From positions 186,001 through 250,000 of the forward strand of contig NZ_JBBPEV010000004.1 of NCBI RefSeq assembly GCF_038069945.1: 64,000 bases of DNA, given 5' to 3'. Every line of letters starts with the position of its first letter. The first letter of the stretch is position 1. A model generated the notes under the pieces. The model saw nothing but the letters and a program-made list of their open reading frames with translations, had not been told where the DNA came from and did not search any database. The position numbers and the translations under genes were made by a program. This document shows, piece by piece, positions 17,911-27,992 of the stretch. This DNA comes from Aquabacterium sp. A3 (GTDB taxonomy: Bacteria; Pseudomonadota; Gammaproteobacteria; Burkholderiales; Burkholderiaceae_C).

Positions 17911-19311
17911 TCAGTGCGCAGATGCGCCCACGTGCGCATCGGGCTTGACGGCCAGGATCGCGGCCATGAAGGCCTTCTGGATGCGGTCCAGGGCTTCGGG
18001 CGTCTGCCCCTCGAAGCGCAACACCAGCACCGGTGTGGTGTTGGACGCCCGCACCAGACCAAAGCCATCGGGGTAGTCGGCCCGCAAGCCGTCGATGGTG
18101 GTCATCTGGGCGCCATCGAACTTGGCGGTTTCGCGCAGCTTGTCAATGACGGCGTGATGCTCACCTTCGGCGCAAGGCACGTTCAACTCCGGCGTGCTGT
18201 GGCTGGTGGGCAAGGCGTCCAGCACGGCACTGGGATCGGCCTCACGCGACAGGATTTCAAGCAGGCGGGCGGCGGTGTAGGTGGCGTCATCAAAGCCATA
18301 CCAGCGCTCGGCAAAGAAGATGTGGCCGCTCATCTCGCCGGCGAAGGGCGCGCCTGTTTCCTTGAGCTTGGCCTTCACCAGCGAGTGCCCCGTCTTGTAC
18401 ATCACAGGCTCGCCGCCGGCGGCGCGCACGGCCACCGCAAGCTGCTGGCTGCACTTGACGTCGTAGATGATCTTGCCGCCCGGCACGCGGCTCAGGATGT
18501 CGCGCGCAAACAGCATGATCTGGCGATCCGGGAAGATGTTGTGGCCATCTTTCGTGATGACGCCCAACCGGTCGCCATCGCCGTCAAACGCCAGGCCCAG
18601 GTCGGCGCCTTGCGCCTTCACGGCCTTGATCAGGTCTTGCAGGTTTTCGGGCTTGGAGGGATCGGGGTGGTGGTTCGGGAAGTCACCATCCACTTCGGAG
18701 TAGAGCTCGGTCACCTCACAGCCCAGCGCACGCAGGATACCGGGCGCCGATGCACCCGGAATGCCATTGCCCGAATCGACCACGATCTTGAGGGGGCGGG
18801 TCAGCTTGCAGTCACCCACGATGCGCTGGGTGTACTCGGGCAAGATGTTCAGCTCTGTCAGCGACCCCGATCCCGATCCCGATCCCGAGGTGTACTCTTC
18901 GCGCTCGATGCGCTGGCGCAGGCCCTGGATGTCGTCGCCGTAAATGGCGCGCCCCGCCAGCACCATCTTGAAACCGTTGTAATCCTTGGGGTTGTGGCTG
19001 CCGGTCACCTGGATGCCGCTGTGGCAACCCTGATCACCACGGGTGGCCGCCACGTAGTACAGCATGGGCGTGGTGACCGCGCCCAGATCGATCACGTTGA
19101 TGCCGGTGCTGCGCAGGCCCTTGATCAGCGCAGCGCTCAGTGACGGCCCCGACAGCCGGCCATCGCGGCCCACGGCCACGGCCTTTTCACCCAGCTTCAG
19201 GGCCTCGGTGCCGAACGCCTTGCCCAGATGCTCGGCGACGGCCTCGCTCAAGGTCTGACCGACGATGCCCCGAATGTCGTAGGCCTTGAAGATGGATGCG
19301 GCAACTTGCAT
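17911..19311 (-). CDS. manB: Phosphomannomutase/phosphoglucomutase
   Basis: 466 residues from the ATG at 19311 ('MQVAASIFKAYDIRGIVG'); the open frame extends to 19413 but without family similarity. It interconverts hexose 1- and 6-phosphates for sugar-nucleotide synthesis (LPS, exopolysaccharide). Visible: phosphoserine loop 'VTGSHNPKDYNG', metal loop 'LAFDGDGDRLGVI', sugar-binding 'GEMSGHIFF', and C-terminal phosphate-binding 'LVRASNTTPVLVLRFEG'. An unusual Ser-Gly run (SGSGSGSGS) is encoded by a hexanucleotide repeat at 18865-18888. waaA follows 64 bases downstream, consistent with cell-surface sugar metabolism. Confidence 0.93.
   Translation of the reverse strand: MQVAASIFKAYDIRGIVGQTLSEAVAEHLGKAFGTEALKLGEKAVAVGRDGRLSGPSLSAALIKGLRSTGINVIDLGAVTTPMLYYVAATRGDQGCHSGIQVTGSHNPKDYNGFKMVLAGRAIYGDDIQGLRQRIEREEYTSGSGSGSGSLTELNILPEYTQRIVGDCKLTRPLKIVVDSGNGIPGASAPGILRALGCEVTELYSEVDGDFPNHHPDPSKPENLQDLIKAVKAQGADLGLAFDGDGDRLGVITKDGHNIFPDRQIMLFARDILSRVPGGKIIYDVKCSQQLAVAVRAAGGEPVMYKTGHSLVKAKLKETGAPFAGEMSGHIFFAERWYGFDDATYTAARLLEILSREADPSAVLDALPTSHSTPELNVPCAEGEHHAVIDKLRETAKFDGAQMTTIDGLRADYPDGFGLVRASNTTPVLVLRFEGQTPEALDRIQKAFMAAILAVKPDAHVGASAH
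18865..18888. repeat. Four-copy hexanucleotide repeat in the mutase gene
   Basis: CCCCGA followed by three TCCCGA units encodes alternating Ser-Gly on the minus strand. It lies in a loop after 'IEREEYT'. Gain or loss of a unit would stay in frame and change linker length only. Confidence 0.85.
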
Positions 19312-19426
19312 GATGGTCCTTTGCTGAAATTGTTCGTGTTTGATGTCCCGATTGTAGGGACCCCTTGATGACGGTTTGCAAGACGCGCGCCCGCACATGC
19401 GGGGCGCGCGCACTTAAGATGCCCGG

Positions 19427-19930
19427 ATGACACACGCTTCATCCGACAGCCCGACACCGGCCACACCCTCACCCCGGTGGTACTGGGAAGACTTCACAGA
19501 GGGCCTGAGCATGACCTTCGGCCCCAGACGGATCGAACGACAAGAGGTGATTGACTTTGCCCGGCAATTCGACCCCCAGCCGTTTCACCTCAGTGAGGAG
19601 GCCGGGCGAGCCTCTCTGTTTGGCGGGCTGGCCGCCAGCGGCTGGCACACCGCCGGCATCGTGATGCGCCTGATGTGCGATGGATTCTTGCTGAACTCTT
19701 CCAGCCTGGGGTCGCCCGGCCTGGACAGCCTGCGCTGGCTCAAGCCCGTGCTGGTGGGCGATGAATTGCGCGCGCGCATGACCGTGCTGGCCAGCCGCCC
19801 CATGAAAAGCAAACCCCATGTGGGCCTGGTGCAAACACGCTGGGAGGCCATCAATCAACGCGACGAGGTGGTGATGACCATTGAAAGCTGGGCCATGTTC
19901 GGTCGCCGCACGCCCGGCGAGGCCCTGTAG
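19427..19930 (+). CDS. MaoC-family dehydratase (hotdog fold)
   Basis: 167 residues. The hydratase motif is visible as 'FARQFDPQPFHLSEEAG' then 'SLFGGLAASGWHTA', with the Asp/His pair used by R-specific enoyl hydratases. C-terminal 'VGDELRARMTVLASRPMKSK' and 'GLVQTRWEAINQRDEVV' complete the hotdog. It probably hydrates or dehydrates an acyl thioester, but no adjacent fatty-acid genes fix the substrate. It is a single gene, divergent from the mutase, ending at a bidirectional terminator. Confidence 0.85.
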   Translation: MTHASSDSPTPATPSPRWYWEDFTEGLSMTFGPRRIERQEVIDFARQFDPQPFHLSEEAGRASLFGGLAASGWHTAGIVMRLMCDGFLLNSSSLGSPGLDSLRWLKPVLVGDELRARMTVLASRPMKSKPHVGLVQTRWEAINQRDEVVMTIESWAMFGRRTPGEAL

Positions 19931-19934
19931 CCAT

Positions 19935-19970
19935 GCAAAAAGCCCTGATGGATCACCATCAGGGCTTTGC
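19935..19970. terminator. Bidirectional terminator between MaoC gene and tRNA cluster
   Basis: AAAGCCCTGATGG-ATCA-CCATCAGGGCTTT is a perfect 13-bp stem. It lies just after the plus-strand MaoC stop and just past the 3' end of the minus-strand tRNA cluster, so it can serve both. Confidence 0.85.
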
Positions 19971-19974
19971 AACT

Positions 19975-20051
19975 TGGCGGAGTGGACGGGACTCGAACCC
20001 GCGACCCCCGGCGTGACAGGCCGGTATTCTAACCGACTGAACTACCACTCC
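19975..20051 (-). tRNA. tRNA-Asp (anticodon GTC), copy 2 in transcription order
   Basis: 77 nt with encoded CCA; acceptor GGAGTGG/CCACTCC, discriminator G, anticodon loop CTGTCAC (GTC). The sequence is the same as the copy at 20400-20476. Confidence 0.96.
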
Positions 20052-20101
20052 GCGTCGGTGACGACTTCACTTGCTTGCGCAAGCCAAGTGCCGTCAAAAC
20101 T

Positions 20102-20177
20102 TGGCGTCCCCTAGGGGATTCGAACCCCTGTAGTCACCGTGAAAGGGTGGTGTCCTAGGCCTCTAGACGAAGGGGAC
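20102..20177 (-). tRNA. tRNA-Glu (anticodon TTC), copy 2
   Basis: 76 nt with encoded CCA; acceptor GTCCCCT/AGGGGAC, anticodon loop CTTTCAC (TTC), T arm GGGGTTCGAATCCCC. It duplicates 20528-20603. Confidence 0.96.
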
Positions 20178-20237
20178 TCCGTCTTGCAAATTGTCTTGAA
20201 CTGAACCTGCCTCGCTGCCGGTTGGCGCCTGGTTGGA

Positions 20238-20313
<76 letters not shown>

Positions 20314-20399
20314 ATCGTGCGATCACAACAGGGCGCCACACTGGCACCGAGACTGACTCAATTCGACGCTGCTGTGTCACCAGCAACGCCCATAAAACT

Positions 20400-20476
20400 T
20401 GGCGGAGTGGACGGGACTCGAACCCGCGACCCCCGGCGTGACAGGCCGGTATTCTAACCGACTGAACTACCACTCC
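20400..20476 (-). tRNA. tRNA-Asp (anticodon GTC), copy 1
   Basis: 77 nt with encoded CCA, same sequence as 19975-20051. It is the third tRNA of the first Ala-Glu-Asp unit in transcription order. Confidence 0.96.
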
Positions 20477-20527
20477 GCGTCGGTAACGACTTTGCTGACA
20501 TCGCTGCCAGCCAAGTGCCGTCAAACT

Positions 20528-20603
20528 TGGCGTCCCCTAGGGGATTCGAACCCCTGTAGTCACCGTGAAAGGGTGGTGTCCTAGGCCTCTAGACGAAGGG
20601 GAC
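20528..20603 (-). tRNA. tRNA-Glu (anticodon TTC), copy 1
   Basis: 76 nt with encoded CCA, same sequence as 20102-20177. Its cognate synthetase gene gltX lies just upstream on the same strand. Confidence 0.96.
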
Positions 20604-20679
20604 TGAATCCTTCATACAACCTGATCGACGCCGTGCCTGGTTCAACTGCAACCTGGTCACCGAACAACCCGGGGGTTGC

Positions 20680-20755
<76 letters not shown>

Positions 20756-20837
20756 TCGGAACAGCTGCTTTCGCAGCGTTTCTTCGGTTTGCCCGGCTGC
20801 CTTGTTTCAAACAAAGCGTCGTTCAAGCGAGAATGAG

Positions 20838-20867
20838 AGTATAGCCCGTTTTTTCAACTCAGCGCAA
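20838..20867 (-). promoter_or_regulatory. Candidate sigma-70 promoter of the tRNA cluster
   Basis: On the minus strand TTGCGC, an 18-base spacer, then TATACT. This predicts a start about 75 bases before the first tRNA-Ala, in the gap after gltX. Confidence 0.5.
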
Positions 20868-20891
20868 GTTGTGTGCTGCGGGCGACAACAT

Positions 20892-22313
20892 TCATGCGGC
20901 CAGTCGCGCCAACACCACGCTGCGTTCAAACAGGGCCAGCACGGCATCCACCGAAGGCGTCTGTGCACGGCCACACACCAGCAAGCGCACGGGAATGGCC
21001 AGCTGCGGCATCTTCAGCTTGAACTCGGCCAGAGTGTCCTTCAAGGCCTGGTTGATGGCGGGCGCTTCCCAGGCTGCATCGGCCAGGCGCCGGGCAAAAG
21101 CCGCCACGGCGGGCTTGACCGCATCGGTCAGCTTCTCGGCCAGCTCTTGTGCGGGCGGGATCACGTCGGCCACATACATGCCCAACCAATCCGCCAGCTC
21201 CACGGTGGTCGAACACCGGTCTTTGAACAACGCACACATGGCGGCCAAACGCCCATCGTCCAGCGCGGCCGGCAAGCTCACGCCGCGCGCGGCGAACTGC
21301 CCCCGCACCAAACCAGCCAGCATGGCGTCGGCGGCGGTCTTCATGTGCTGCTGGGCCACCCAGCGCAGCTTGGCCTCGTCAAATTGGCTGGCGCTGCGGC
21401 CCAGGTGGTCCAGGTTGAACCACTCGATCAACTGCGCCCGACTGAAAATCTCGTCGTCACCGTGACTCCAGCCCAGGCGGGCCAGGTAGTTCACGATGGC
21501 ATCGGCCAGGTAGCCTTCATCGCGGTACTGCGTGACGGGCTTGGCGCCGTGTCGCTTGCTCATCTTCTCGCCCTGCTCATTGAGCACCGTGGGCAGGTGG
21601 GCGTAGATGGGCGGCTCTTGGCCCAAGGCGCGCAGGATGTTGATCTGGCGGGGCGTGTTGTTGACGTGGTCATCGCCACGGATGACATGGGTGATGCCCA
21701 TGTCCATGTCATCGACCACGACGCAGAAGTTATAGGTGGGCGTGCCAATGATCTCGTCGCTGTCGGCGGCTGCCGGGCGGGCGATGACCAGGTCGTCCAG
21801 TTCGTCGTTGCTGATCTCGATGCGGCCCTTGACCTTGTCGTCCCACACCACGCTGCCGCCTTGGGGGTTCTTGAAGCGCAGCACGGGCTTCACGCCGGCC
21901 GGCACGGGCGGCAAGGTCTTGCCGGGCTCAGGGCGCCAGGTGCCATCGTAGCGGGGCTTTTCCTTCGCCGCCATCTGGCGCTCGCGCAGGGCATCCAACT
22001 CGGCGCTGCTCATGTAGCAGGGGTAGACCAGGCCCTGGTCCAGCATCTGGCGCACCACCTCTTTGTAGCGGTCCATGCGCTGCATCTGGTAGAACGGGCC
22101 CTCATCGTGGTTCAGGCCCAGCCACTGCATGCCTTCCAGGATGACATCCACCGCCGCTTGAGAGGACCGCTCTTCGTCGGTGTCTTCGATGCGCAGGATG
22201 AACACACCGTTGTTGGCGCGTGCAAATGCCCAGGGGTACAGGGCCGAGCGGATGTTGCCCAGGTGGATGAAGCCGGTGGGCGATGGGGCAAAGCGGGTGC
22301 GGACTTGGGACAT
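20892..22313 (-). CDS. gltX: Glutamyl-tRNA synthetase
   Basis: 473 residues from ATG 22313; the longer open frame to 22517 overlaps metZ and has no family match. It charges tRNA-Glu in the cytoplasm. Class I signatures: '[20 protein letters not shown]' (HIGH-type) at the N-terminus and '[10 protein letters not shown]' (KMSKS-type) mid-protein; '[11 protein letters not shown]' is also typical. Only 5 bases separate it from the metZ stop, so it is probably cotranscribed with metZ. Two tRNA-Glu genes lie just downstream on the same strand. Confidence 0.97.
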   Translation of the reverse strand: MSQVRTRFAPSPTGFIHLGNIRSALYPWAFARANNGVFILRIEDTDEERSSQAAVDVILEGMQWLGLNHDEGPFYQMQRMDRYKEVVRQMLDQGLVYPCYMSSAELDALRERQMAAKEKPRYDGTWRPEPGKTLPPVPAGVKPVLRFKNPQGGSVVWDDKVKGRIEISNDELDDLVIARPAAADSDEIIGTPTYNFCVVVDDMDMGITHVIRGDDHVNNTPRQINILRALGQEPPIYAHLPTVLNEQGEKMSKRHGAKPVTQYRDEGYLADAIVNYLARLGWSHGDDEIFSRAQLIEWFNLDHLGRSASQFDEAKLRWVAQQHMKTAADAMLAGLVRGQFAARGVSLPAALDDGRLAAMCALFKDRCSTTVELADWLGMYVADVIPPAQELAEKLTDAVKPAVAAFARRLADAAWEAPAINQALKDTLAEFKLKMPQLAIPVRLLVCGRAQTPSVDAVLALFERSVVLARLAA

Positions 22314-22318
22314 GGTGA

Positions 22319-23605
22319 TCAGCAATTCAGGGTGTCGAGCCCCCGGGCCAGGTCGGCCGTGAGGTCGTCGATGTGCTCCAGGCCCACGGCCACGCGGATC
22401 ATGCCCTGCGTGATGCCGGCGGCCAGGCGCTGGTCTTCGGTGAGGCGCCCGTGCGAGGTGCTCGACGGGTGCGTGATGAGGGTCTTGGTGTCGCCCAGGT
22501 TGGACGTGATCGAGCACAGGCGCGTCTGGTCAATCACATGGAACGCCCCCTGGCGCAAACGTTTGGCAGCATCGCCAAGCACGGCTGGCGCTGGCACGGT
22601 GATCTCGCCTTCAGCCGGCCTGACGGTGAAGGACACCACCGCCCCGCCACTGCCGTTTTGCTGCGCCATGGCCAGCACATGCTGAGGATGGCTGGGCAGC
22701 CCGGGGTAGAACACCTGATCCACCTGGGGCTGCTGTTCAAGCCATTGCGCCAGCTTGAGGGCATTGGCACTTTGCGCGGCCATGCGGATGGACAAGGTCT
22801 CCAGCCCCTTGAGCACCACCCAGGCATTGAAAGGCGACAACGTCATGCCCGCACCGCGCAGGGTGCTCATCAGCGGACCATTGATGATGGCATCGGGCCC
22901 GCAAATGGCCCCGGCCAGCACCCTGCCCTGGCCGTCCAGGTACTTGGTGCCCGAATGGATGATGAGGTCTGCACCGAGGTCAATCGGCTTTTGCAGCGCT
23001 GGCGTGCAGAAACAGTTGTCCACCGCCAGCAGAGCGCCTGCGGCGTGCGCGATGTCGGCCAGCGCGCGAATGTCACACACCTCAGTGAGCGGGTTGCTGG
23101 GCGTTTCGGCAAACAACAGTTTGGTGTTGGGCCGCATGGCCTCGCGCCATTGCTGTACATCGGTCTGCGACACGAAGGTGGTCTCCACCCCGAACTTGCC
23201 GAACTGCGTCTGCAACAGCGTGATGGTCGAGCCAAACACGCTGTGAGAGCACACGATGTGATCCCCCGCCTTGAGCAGGCCCATCACCAGCAGCAAGATG
23301 GCGCTCATGCCGCTGGCCGTGGCAATGCAGGCCTCGGTGCCTTCGAGCGCAGCCAGGCGGCGCTCGAACATCATCGTGGTCGGGTTGGTGAAGCGCGTGT
23401 AGACGAAGGCTTCTTCTTCGTTGGCAAAACGGGCGGCCGCCGTGGCCGCGTCGGGGTGGTTGAAGCTGCTGGTCAGAAACAGCGCTTCCGAGTTCTCACC
23501 CCATTGCGTGGCAGGCAGGCCCTCGCGCACGGCCAAGGTTTCGATGCGGGCATCGCAGGGCAGGTCTTTGCGCGGCAGGCGTTTCTTGTCGTCAGGTGAG
23601 GCCAT
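22319..23605 (-). CDS. metZ: O-succinylhomoserine sulfhydrylase
   Basis: 428 residues. It is a PLP enzyme of the Cys/Met-metabolism family that makes homocysteine directly from O-succinylhomoserine and sulfide. Visible: '[20 protein letters not shown]', '[15 protein letters not shown]', '[16 protein letters not shown]', and the PLP lysine in '[18 protein letters not shown]'. The position after purF is the conserved metZ place in beta- and gammaproteobacteria, which supports metZ over a cystathionine enzyme. It starts 22 bases after purF, with gltX right behind. Confidence 0.92.
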   Translation of the reverse strand: MASPDDKKRLPRKDLPCDARIETLAVREGLPATQWGENSEALFLTSSFNHPDAATAAARFANEEEAFVYTRFTNPTTMMFERRLAALEGTEACIATASGMSAILLLVMGLLKAGDHIVCSHSVFGSTITLLQTQFGKFGVETTFVSQTDVQQWREAMRPNTKLLFAETPSNPLTEVCDIRALADIAHAAGALLAVDNCFCTPALQKPIDLGADLIIHSGTKYLDGQGRVLAGAICGPDAIINGPLMSTLRGAGMTLSPFNAWVVLKGLETLSIRMAAQSANALKLAQWLEQQPQVDQVFYPGLPSHPQHVLAMAQQNGSGGAVVSFTVRPAEGEITVPAPAVLGDAAKRLRQGAFHVIDQTRLCSITSNLGDTKTLITHPSSTSHGRLTEDQRLAAGITQGMIRVAVGLEHIDDLTADLARGLDTLNC

Positions 23606-23627
23606 GGGCGGGCACTCCGTGTGGGGG

Positions 23628-25154
23628 TCAGTCAGCGCGGTTTTGAAGGGCCAGGCGCGAGTTGGTGGCGTCTTCTTCGTCCTTCTGCGTCAAACGCTGC
23701 GACTCAATGGCCGCGAAGTCTTCGGCACTCACGTCCCCGGTGATGTACTCGCCATCAAAGCACGAGGCCTCAAAGCCCTTGATGGAGGGGTTGAGCAAGC
23801 CCACCACTTTCTTCATGGCTTCGACGTCCTGGTAGATCAGGGCGTCGGCACCGATGATCTGGCGCACCTCTTCGGTGGTGCGGCCATGGGCCACCAGCTC
23901 GCTCTTGGTGGGCATGTCGATGCCGTACACATTGGGGAAGCGCACCGGCGGCGCGGCCGAAGCCAGGTACACCTTCTTGGCGCCCGCTTCACGCGCCATC
24001 TGCACGATCTCTTTCGAGGTGGTGCCGCGCACGATGGAGTCATCCACCAGCAACACGTTGCGGCCCTTGAATTCCAGCCCAATGGCGTTGAGCTTCTGGC
24101 GCACGCTCTTTTTGCGCACGCCCTGCCCCGGCATGATGAAGGTGCGGCCCACGTAGCGGTTCTTCACGAAGCCTTCGCGGTAGGGCTTGCCCAGCTTTTG
24201 CGCCAATTGCATGGCCGAAGGGCGGCTGGATTCGGGGATGGGAATGACCACGTCGATCTCGCTGGGCGGCATGGTCGAGATCACGCGCTGCGCCAGGGTC
24301 TCGCCCATGTTCAGACGGGCCTGGTAGACGGACACACCATCGATGACCGAATCCGGGCGGGCCAGGTACACGTACTCGAACATGCAGGGGTTCAGGCGCG
24401 TGTTCTCGGCGCACTGCTCGGCGTGCACCACGCCGTCCAGGTCCACGAACAGGGCCTCACCGGGCTGCACGTCGCGGATGAACTTGTGGCTGGTGCCCTC
24501 CAGGGCCACCGACTCGCTGGCCACCATCACCTCGCGGCCTTCGGGCAGGTCGGCCTCGCCGTAACACAAGGGGCGGATGCCGAACGGGTCGCGGAACGCC
24601 ACCATGCCATGACCCGCGATCAAGGCGATGACCGCGTACGAGCCCTTGATGCGCTTGTGCACAGCCCGCACGGCCTTGAACACGGCGGCGGGCGTCAACG
24701 GCAGCTCGCGCCCGGCCAGCTCCAGCTCGTGAGCGAACACGTTGAGCAGCACCTCGGTGTCGCTGTCGGTGTTGAGGTGGCGACGGTCGATGTTGAACAG
24801 CTCTTTGCTCAGCGCATGGGCGTTGGTCAGGTTGCCGTTGTGCACGAGCACGATGCCGAAGGGGGCGTTCACGTAGAACGGTTGGGCCTCTTCTTCATTG
24901 AAGGCATTGCCCGCCGTGGGGTAACGCACCTGCCCCAGGCCCACCGTGCCGGGCAGCGCGCGCATATTGCGGGTGCGGAAGACGTCCTTGACCATGCCGC
25001 GTGCCTTGTGCATGAAGAACTTGCGGCCATTGGCATCCGGCCCGGCCGTGACGATGCCTGCAGCGTCCTGACCCCGGTGCTGCAAGAGCAGCAGCGAGTC
25101 ATAGATGAGCTGGTTGACCGGCGCCTTGGAAATCACCCCCACGATGCCACACAT
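23628..25154 (-). CDS. purF: Amidophosphoribosyltransferase
   Basis: 508 residues. It catalyses the first committed step of purine synthesis (PRPP plus glutamine to phosphoribosylamine). The protein begins '[10 protein letters not shown]', so Cys2 is the glutaminase nucleophile after Met removal. '[14 protein letters not shown]' and '[12 protein letters not shown]' belong to the Ntn-hydrolase domain; the phosphoribosyltransferase PRPP loop is '[19 protein letters not shown]'. It lies in the conserved order SPOR-cvpA-purF-metZ, 49 bases from cvpA. Confidence 0.97.
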   Translation of the reverse strand: MCGIVGVISKAPVNQLIYDSLLLLQHRGQDAAGIVTAGPDANGRKFFMHKARGMVKDVFRTRNMRALPGTVGLGQVRYPTAGNAFNEEEAQPFYVNAPFGIVLVHNGNLTNAHALSKELFNIDRRHLNTDSDTEVLLNVFAHELELAGRELPLTPAAVFKAVRAVHKRIKGSYAVIALIAGHGMVAFRDPFGIRPLCYGEADLPEGREVMVASESVALEGTSHKFIRDVQPGEALFVDLDGVVHAEQCAENTRLNPCMFEYVYLARPDSVIDGVSVYQARLNMGETLAQRVISTMPPSEIDVVIPIPESSRPSAMQLAQKLGKPYREGFVKNRYVGRTFIMPGQGVRKKSVRQKLNAIGLEFKGRNVLLVDDSIVRGTTSKEIVQMAREAGAKKVYLASAAPPVRFPNVYGIDMPTKSELVAHGRTTEEVRQIIGADALIYQDVEAMKKVVGLLNPSIKGFEASCFDGEYITGDVSAEDFAAIESQRLTQKDEEDATNSRLALQNRAD

Positions 25155-25203
25155 GATTCACCTCGCAAAAACACGGATTCGAACAAGCAAGCCAGCCCGA
25201 CCT

Positions 25204-25728
25204 TCAGGCTGGCAGATAAGACAGCACCTGGGGCGGCAATACCGGCTTGATGGCCAGCAAGCCGGCCTGCAACCAGAGCACCCCTTGCGAGCTTTGCCAC
25301 ACGGCAGCCTTCGCCAACGGGGTCATGCTGACCACCACACACAGGATCATGGCCACCACCAGGCCACGCACACAACCAAAACCCGCGCCCAGCACCCGAT
25401 CAGGCGTGCTGAGAACCGACGCGCGGACCGCACGCCCCACCAACCAGGACAGCAGGGCCCAGACCATCCAGGCCAGCACAAAGGCCACCACCATGCCGGC
25501 CAGCACATTCACAGGGCTGCCCGGTTCACCCACGGGCAATTGGCGCGAGACCTCACCGCCCAGCGTCTGGGAGGCCACGTAAGCCACCACCCAGCCCATC
25601 AAGGCCATCACTTCAATGACCAGGCCTCGCCACGCCCCCACGAACACGGACAAGAGCAGGCCGGCCACGATGAGCCAGTCCAGCCATGAGCCGGCCACAG
25701 ACAAAGTGGGTAAAGTGCTTGCATCCAT
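25204..25728 (-). CDS. cvpA: CvpA family inner-membrane protein
   Basis: 174 residues with about four hydrophobic helices; the first ('WLDWLIVAGLLLSVFVGAWRG') is characteristic of CvpA. The family is needed for colicin V production in E. coli and has been tied to envelope stress; the biochemical role is open. Position directly before purF is the classic arrangement. ATG at 25728. Confidence 0.9.
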   Translation of the reverse strand: MDASTLPTLSVAGSWLDWLIVAGLLLSVFVGAWRGLVIEVMALMGWVVAYVASQTLGGEVSRQLPVGEPGSPVNVLAGMVVAFVLAWMVWALLSWLVGRAVRASVLSTPDRVLGAGFGCVRGLVVAMILCVVVSMTPLAKAAVWQSSQGVLWLQAGLLAIKPVLPPQVLSYLPA

Positions 25729-25748
25729 GGGGGTCAGCGCCTGCCGTT

Positions 25749-26483
25749 TCAGAGGGTAAGCACCTTGCCGTCCAACCCCGCCTTGCGCAAGGCTGCCAGG
25801 GCCTTGTCGGCCTCGGCCCGGTTGGTGTACGGCCCCATGCGCACCCGGGTGCGTTTGCCGGCAGGCGTGTCGATCTGCTGAGCGTAGGTTTTGATGCCCA
25901 TGCGCTCAAGCTTCAAACGGGCATCGCGCGCCGACTTGGGGTCGGCAAACGCGCCAAACTGCACCACATACCGCTCGCTGCCGGCCGCCACAGCCGGTGG
26001 CGTTGTCGTCGGCACCGCAGGGCGCTTGGCCACCGACGTGACCGCCGGTGAGGCCGGCGCAGGGGGCTGGCGCTCGGGCGCTCGTTCAGTCACAGCCACA
26101 GGCGCGGGCGCGGGGGCAGGAGCGGGTGCAGGCACCGGCTGCGCTTCAGGTGTCGGGTCGGTCGCCTCGTCCGTGGGCACCACGGCGGGTGGCAACACCT
26201 TCACGGGCTCTGCGCGCCGAGGCACAGCCCCGGTCACCGCCAAGGCAGGCTCAACGGCCGAAGCCCTCATGTCGACATCGGCCGACACGGGCCGCGGCCG
26301 GGTTTCCAGGAACGTGGGGAAGACCACCAACCCCGCCACCACCAGCACCAGCATGCCGATCAAGCGACGACGGGCCTGTACACGGGCCGCCTCGACATCG
26401 GCGGGCGTGGACACGGCTGGCCGAGCCCCGGGGCGGGCGCCCGCCCCCAGGCGGAAGCGCTGAAAAAATGCCGACACGGACAT
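25749..26483 (-). CDS. SPOR-domain membrane protein (DedD-like)
   Basis: 244 residues from ATG 26483 (a TTG at 26510, abutting the folC stop, is a weaker alternative). One membrane helix ('RRLIGMLVLVVAGLVVFPTF') follows a short basic cytoplasmic segment. Then comes a Pro/Ala-rich linker, and a C-terminal SPOR domain, 'ERYVVQFGAFADPKSARDAR' to 'VRMGPYTNRAEADKALAAL', which binds denuded septal peptidoglycan. It matches the dedD slot between folC and cvpA and probably acts at the division septum. Confidence 0.88.
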   Translation of the reverse strand: MSVSAFFQRFRLGAGARPGARPAVSTPADVEAARVQARRRLIGMLVLVVAGLVVFPTFLETRPRPVSADVDMRASAVEPALAVTGAVPRRAEPVKVLPPAVVPTDEATDPTPEAQPVPAPAPAPAPAPVAVTERAPERQPPAPASPAVTSVAKRPAVPTTTPPAVAAGSERYVVQFGAFADPKSARDARLKLERMGIKTYAQQIDTPAGKRTRVRMGPYTNRAEADKALAALRKAGLDGKVLTL

Positions 26484-26510
26484 GGAAGGGCGAGGCTGAA
26501 ACGTCAACAA

Positions 26511-27887
26511 TCAAAGGCCAGACGCCGGACCAGCGCCAGGCATGTGGGGGGCATTCAGGCGAGGCAGGCCGTCGTGCAGCACCCCACCCACGGTGTAGAA
26601 AGAACCGAAGATCAGAATTCTATCCGCCGGGTCGGCCGCGGCCAGCGCCGCGTGCAAGGCAGCCATCGGGTCGGCATGGACGCTCACGGGCGCATCAGGC
26701 AGGGTTGCCGACACGCTGGCGCCTCGCTGCACCGTCAAGACGTCCGCCAGAGCCTGCCCGGAAGCCGCCCGGGCTGTGGGCAAATCACAGCAGTACCAGG
26801 CATCCACCAGCGGAAGCAGCTTGGCGGCCATGCCTGCCAGATCCTTGTCGGACATCGCCCCCCACACTGCATGGGTGCGCGGGAAAAAACCCATCTGGTC
26901 CAGATTGACCGCCAGCGTGGCTGCGGCATGAGGGTTGTGGGCCACGTCCAGGATCAAGGTGGGCTGACCGGGAATGATCTGGAACCGGCCAGGCAACTCC
27001 ACGGTGGCCAGGCCTGTGCGCACGGCCTGCGCGGACACCGGCAAACGCGACCGAACCGCCTCCAGCGCAGCCAGCACCCCGGCGGCGTTGAGCAGCTGAT
27101 TGGCGCCGCGCAAGGATGGGTAAGCCATGCCATTGAAGCGCTTGCTGCGCCCGGCCCACGACCATTGCTGTCGATCGCCCGCGTAGTTGAAATCACGACC
27201 GAAGCACCACAGATCGGCCTGCAACCCAGCGGCGTGTGCGACCACCGAACCCGGCACCTGCGGGTCAGAGACAACGGCCGGTCGCCCTGCCCTCATGATC
27301 CCGGCCTTCTCGTGCCCAATGCGCTCCCGATCTGGGCCCAGGTATTCCATGTGGTCCAGGTCAATGCTGGTGATGATGGCGCAGTCGGTATCGATCACAT
27401 TGACCGCATCCAGTCGCCCGCCCAGCCCCACCTCCAGGATCACGGCGTCCAGGCCACTGTGGGCCAGCAGACGCAAGATGGCCAGGGTGGTGAATTCGAA
27501 ATAGGTCAAGGCGGTGTCGCCACGGGCCTGCTCGATCGCGGCAAAGTGAGGCACCAGCGCATGGGGCTGCACCAAGGCGCCGTTCAATCGGCAACGCTCA
27601 GTGAAGTGGACCAGGTGGGGTGAACCGTACACCCCCACCTTGAACCCAGCCGCCAGCAAAATGCCTTCCAGCATGGCGCAGGTCGAGCCTTTGCCATTGG
27701 TGCCGGCCACCGTGAACACCACGGGGGCACCCTCCTGGGCCGGCTCGCCCACGGGCGTTCCAAGTCGCACCCCGGACGCCGCCCACACACGGCCCACGCG
27801 GTCCAGGCCCATGTCGATGGTGACGGGATGCAGGCGCTCGCAGTGGGCCAGCCATTCTTCAAGGGTTGCAGGAGCAGTGGCAGACAT
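26511..27887 (-). CDS. folC: Dihydrofolate synthase/folylpolyglutamate synthase
   Basis: 458 residues from ATG 27887 ('MSATAPATLEEWLAHCERLH'). It ligates glutamate to dihydropteroate and extends folate polyglutamates. The Mur-ligase-type P-loop is 'FTVAGTNGKGSTCAMLEGIL', followed by 'GVYGSPHLVHFTERCRLNG'; the central 'DAVNVIDTDCAIITSIDLDH' and C-terminal 'LILDVAHNPHAAATLAVNL' are family signatures. It lies between accD (with a terminator in between) and the SPOR gene, as in many proteobacteria. Confidence 0.95.
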   Translation of the reverse strand: MSATAPATLEEWLAHCERLHPVTIDMGLDRVGRVWAASGVRLGTPVGEPAQEGAPVVFTVAGTNGKGSTCAMLEGILLAAGFKVGVYGSPHLVHFTERCRLNGALVQPHALVPHFAAIEQARGDTALTYFEFTTLAILRLLAHSGLDAVILEVGLGGRLDAVNVIDTDCAIITSIDLDHMEYLGPDRERIGHEKAGIMRAGRPAVVSDPQVPGSVVAHAAGLQADLWCFGRDFNYAGDRQQWSWAGRSKRFNGMAYPSLRGANQLLNAAGVLAALEAVRSRLPVSAQAVRTGLATVELPGRFQIIPGQPTLILDVAHNPHAAATLAVNLDQMGFFPRTHAVWGAMSDKDLAGMAAKLLPLVDAWYCCDLPTARAASGQALADVLTVQRGASVSATLPDAPVSVHADPMAALHAALAAADPADRILIFGSFYTVGGVLHDGLPRLNAPHMPGAGPASGL

Positions 27888-27917
27888 GGTGGACAGACAA
27901 ACAGGGGGGCACAAACC

Positions 27918-27949
27918 AAAAAACGACGGGCTGCCTCAGCGCAGCCCGC
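27918..27949 (-). terminator. Rho-independent terminator after accD
   Basis: On the minus strand CGGGCTGC-GCTGAG-GCAGCCCG is followed by TCG and a six-T run. It lies 44 bases past accD and separates the trp-acc unit from folC. Confidence 0.9.
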
Positions 27950-27992
27950 ATCACCAGATCAGGGTCAGGGCGCAGAGCCCCCGCTCAGAGAC

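Noticed and set aside
20802..22685. 627-codon open frame on the plus strand opposite gltX
   Set aside because: Shadow of gltX and the end of metZ; composition is not that of a real protein here.
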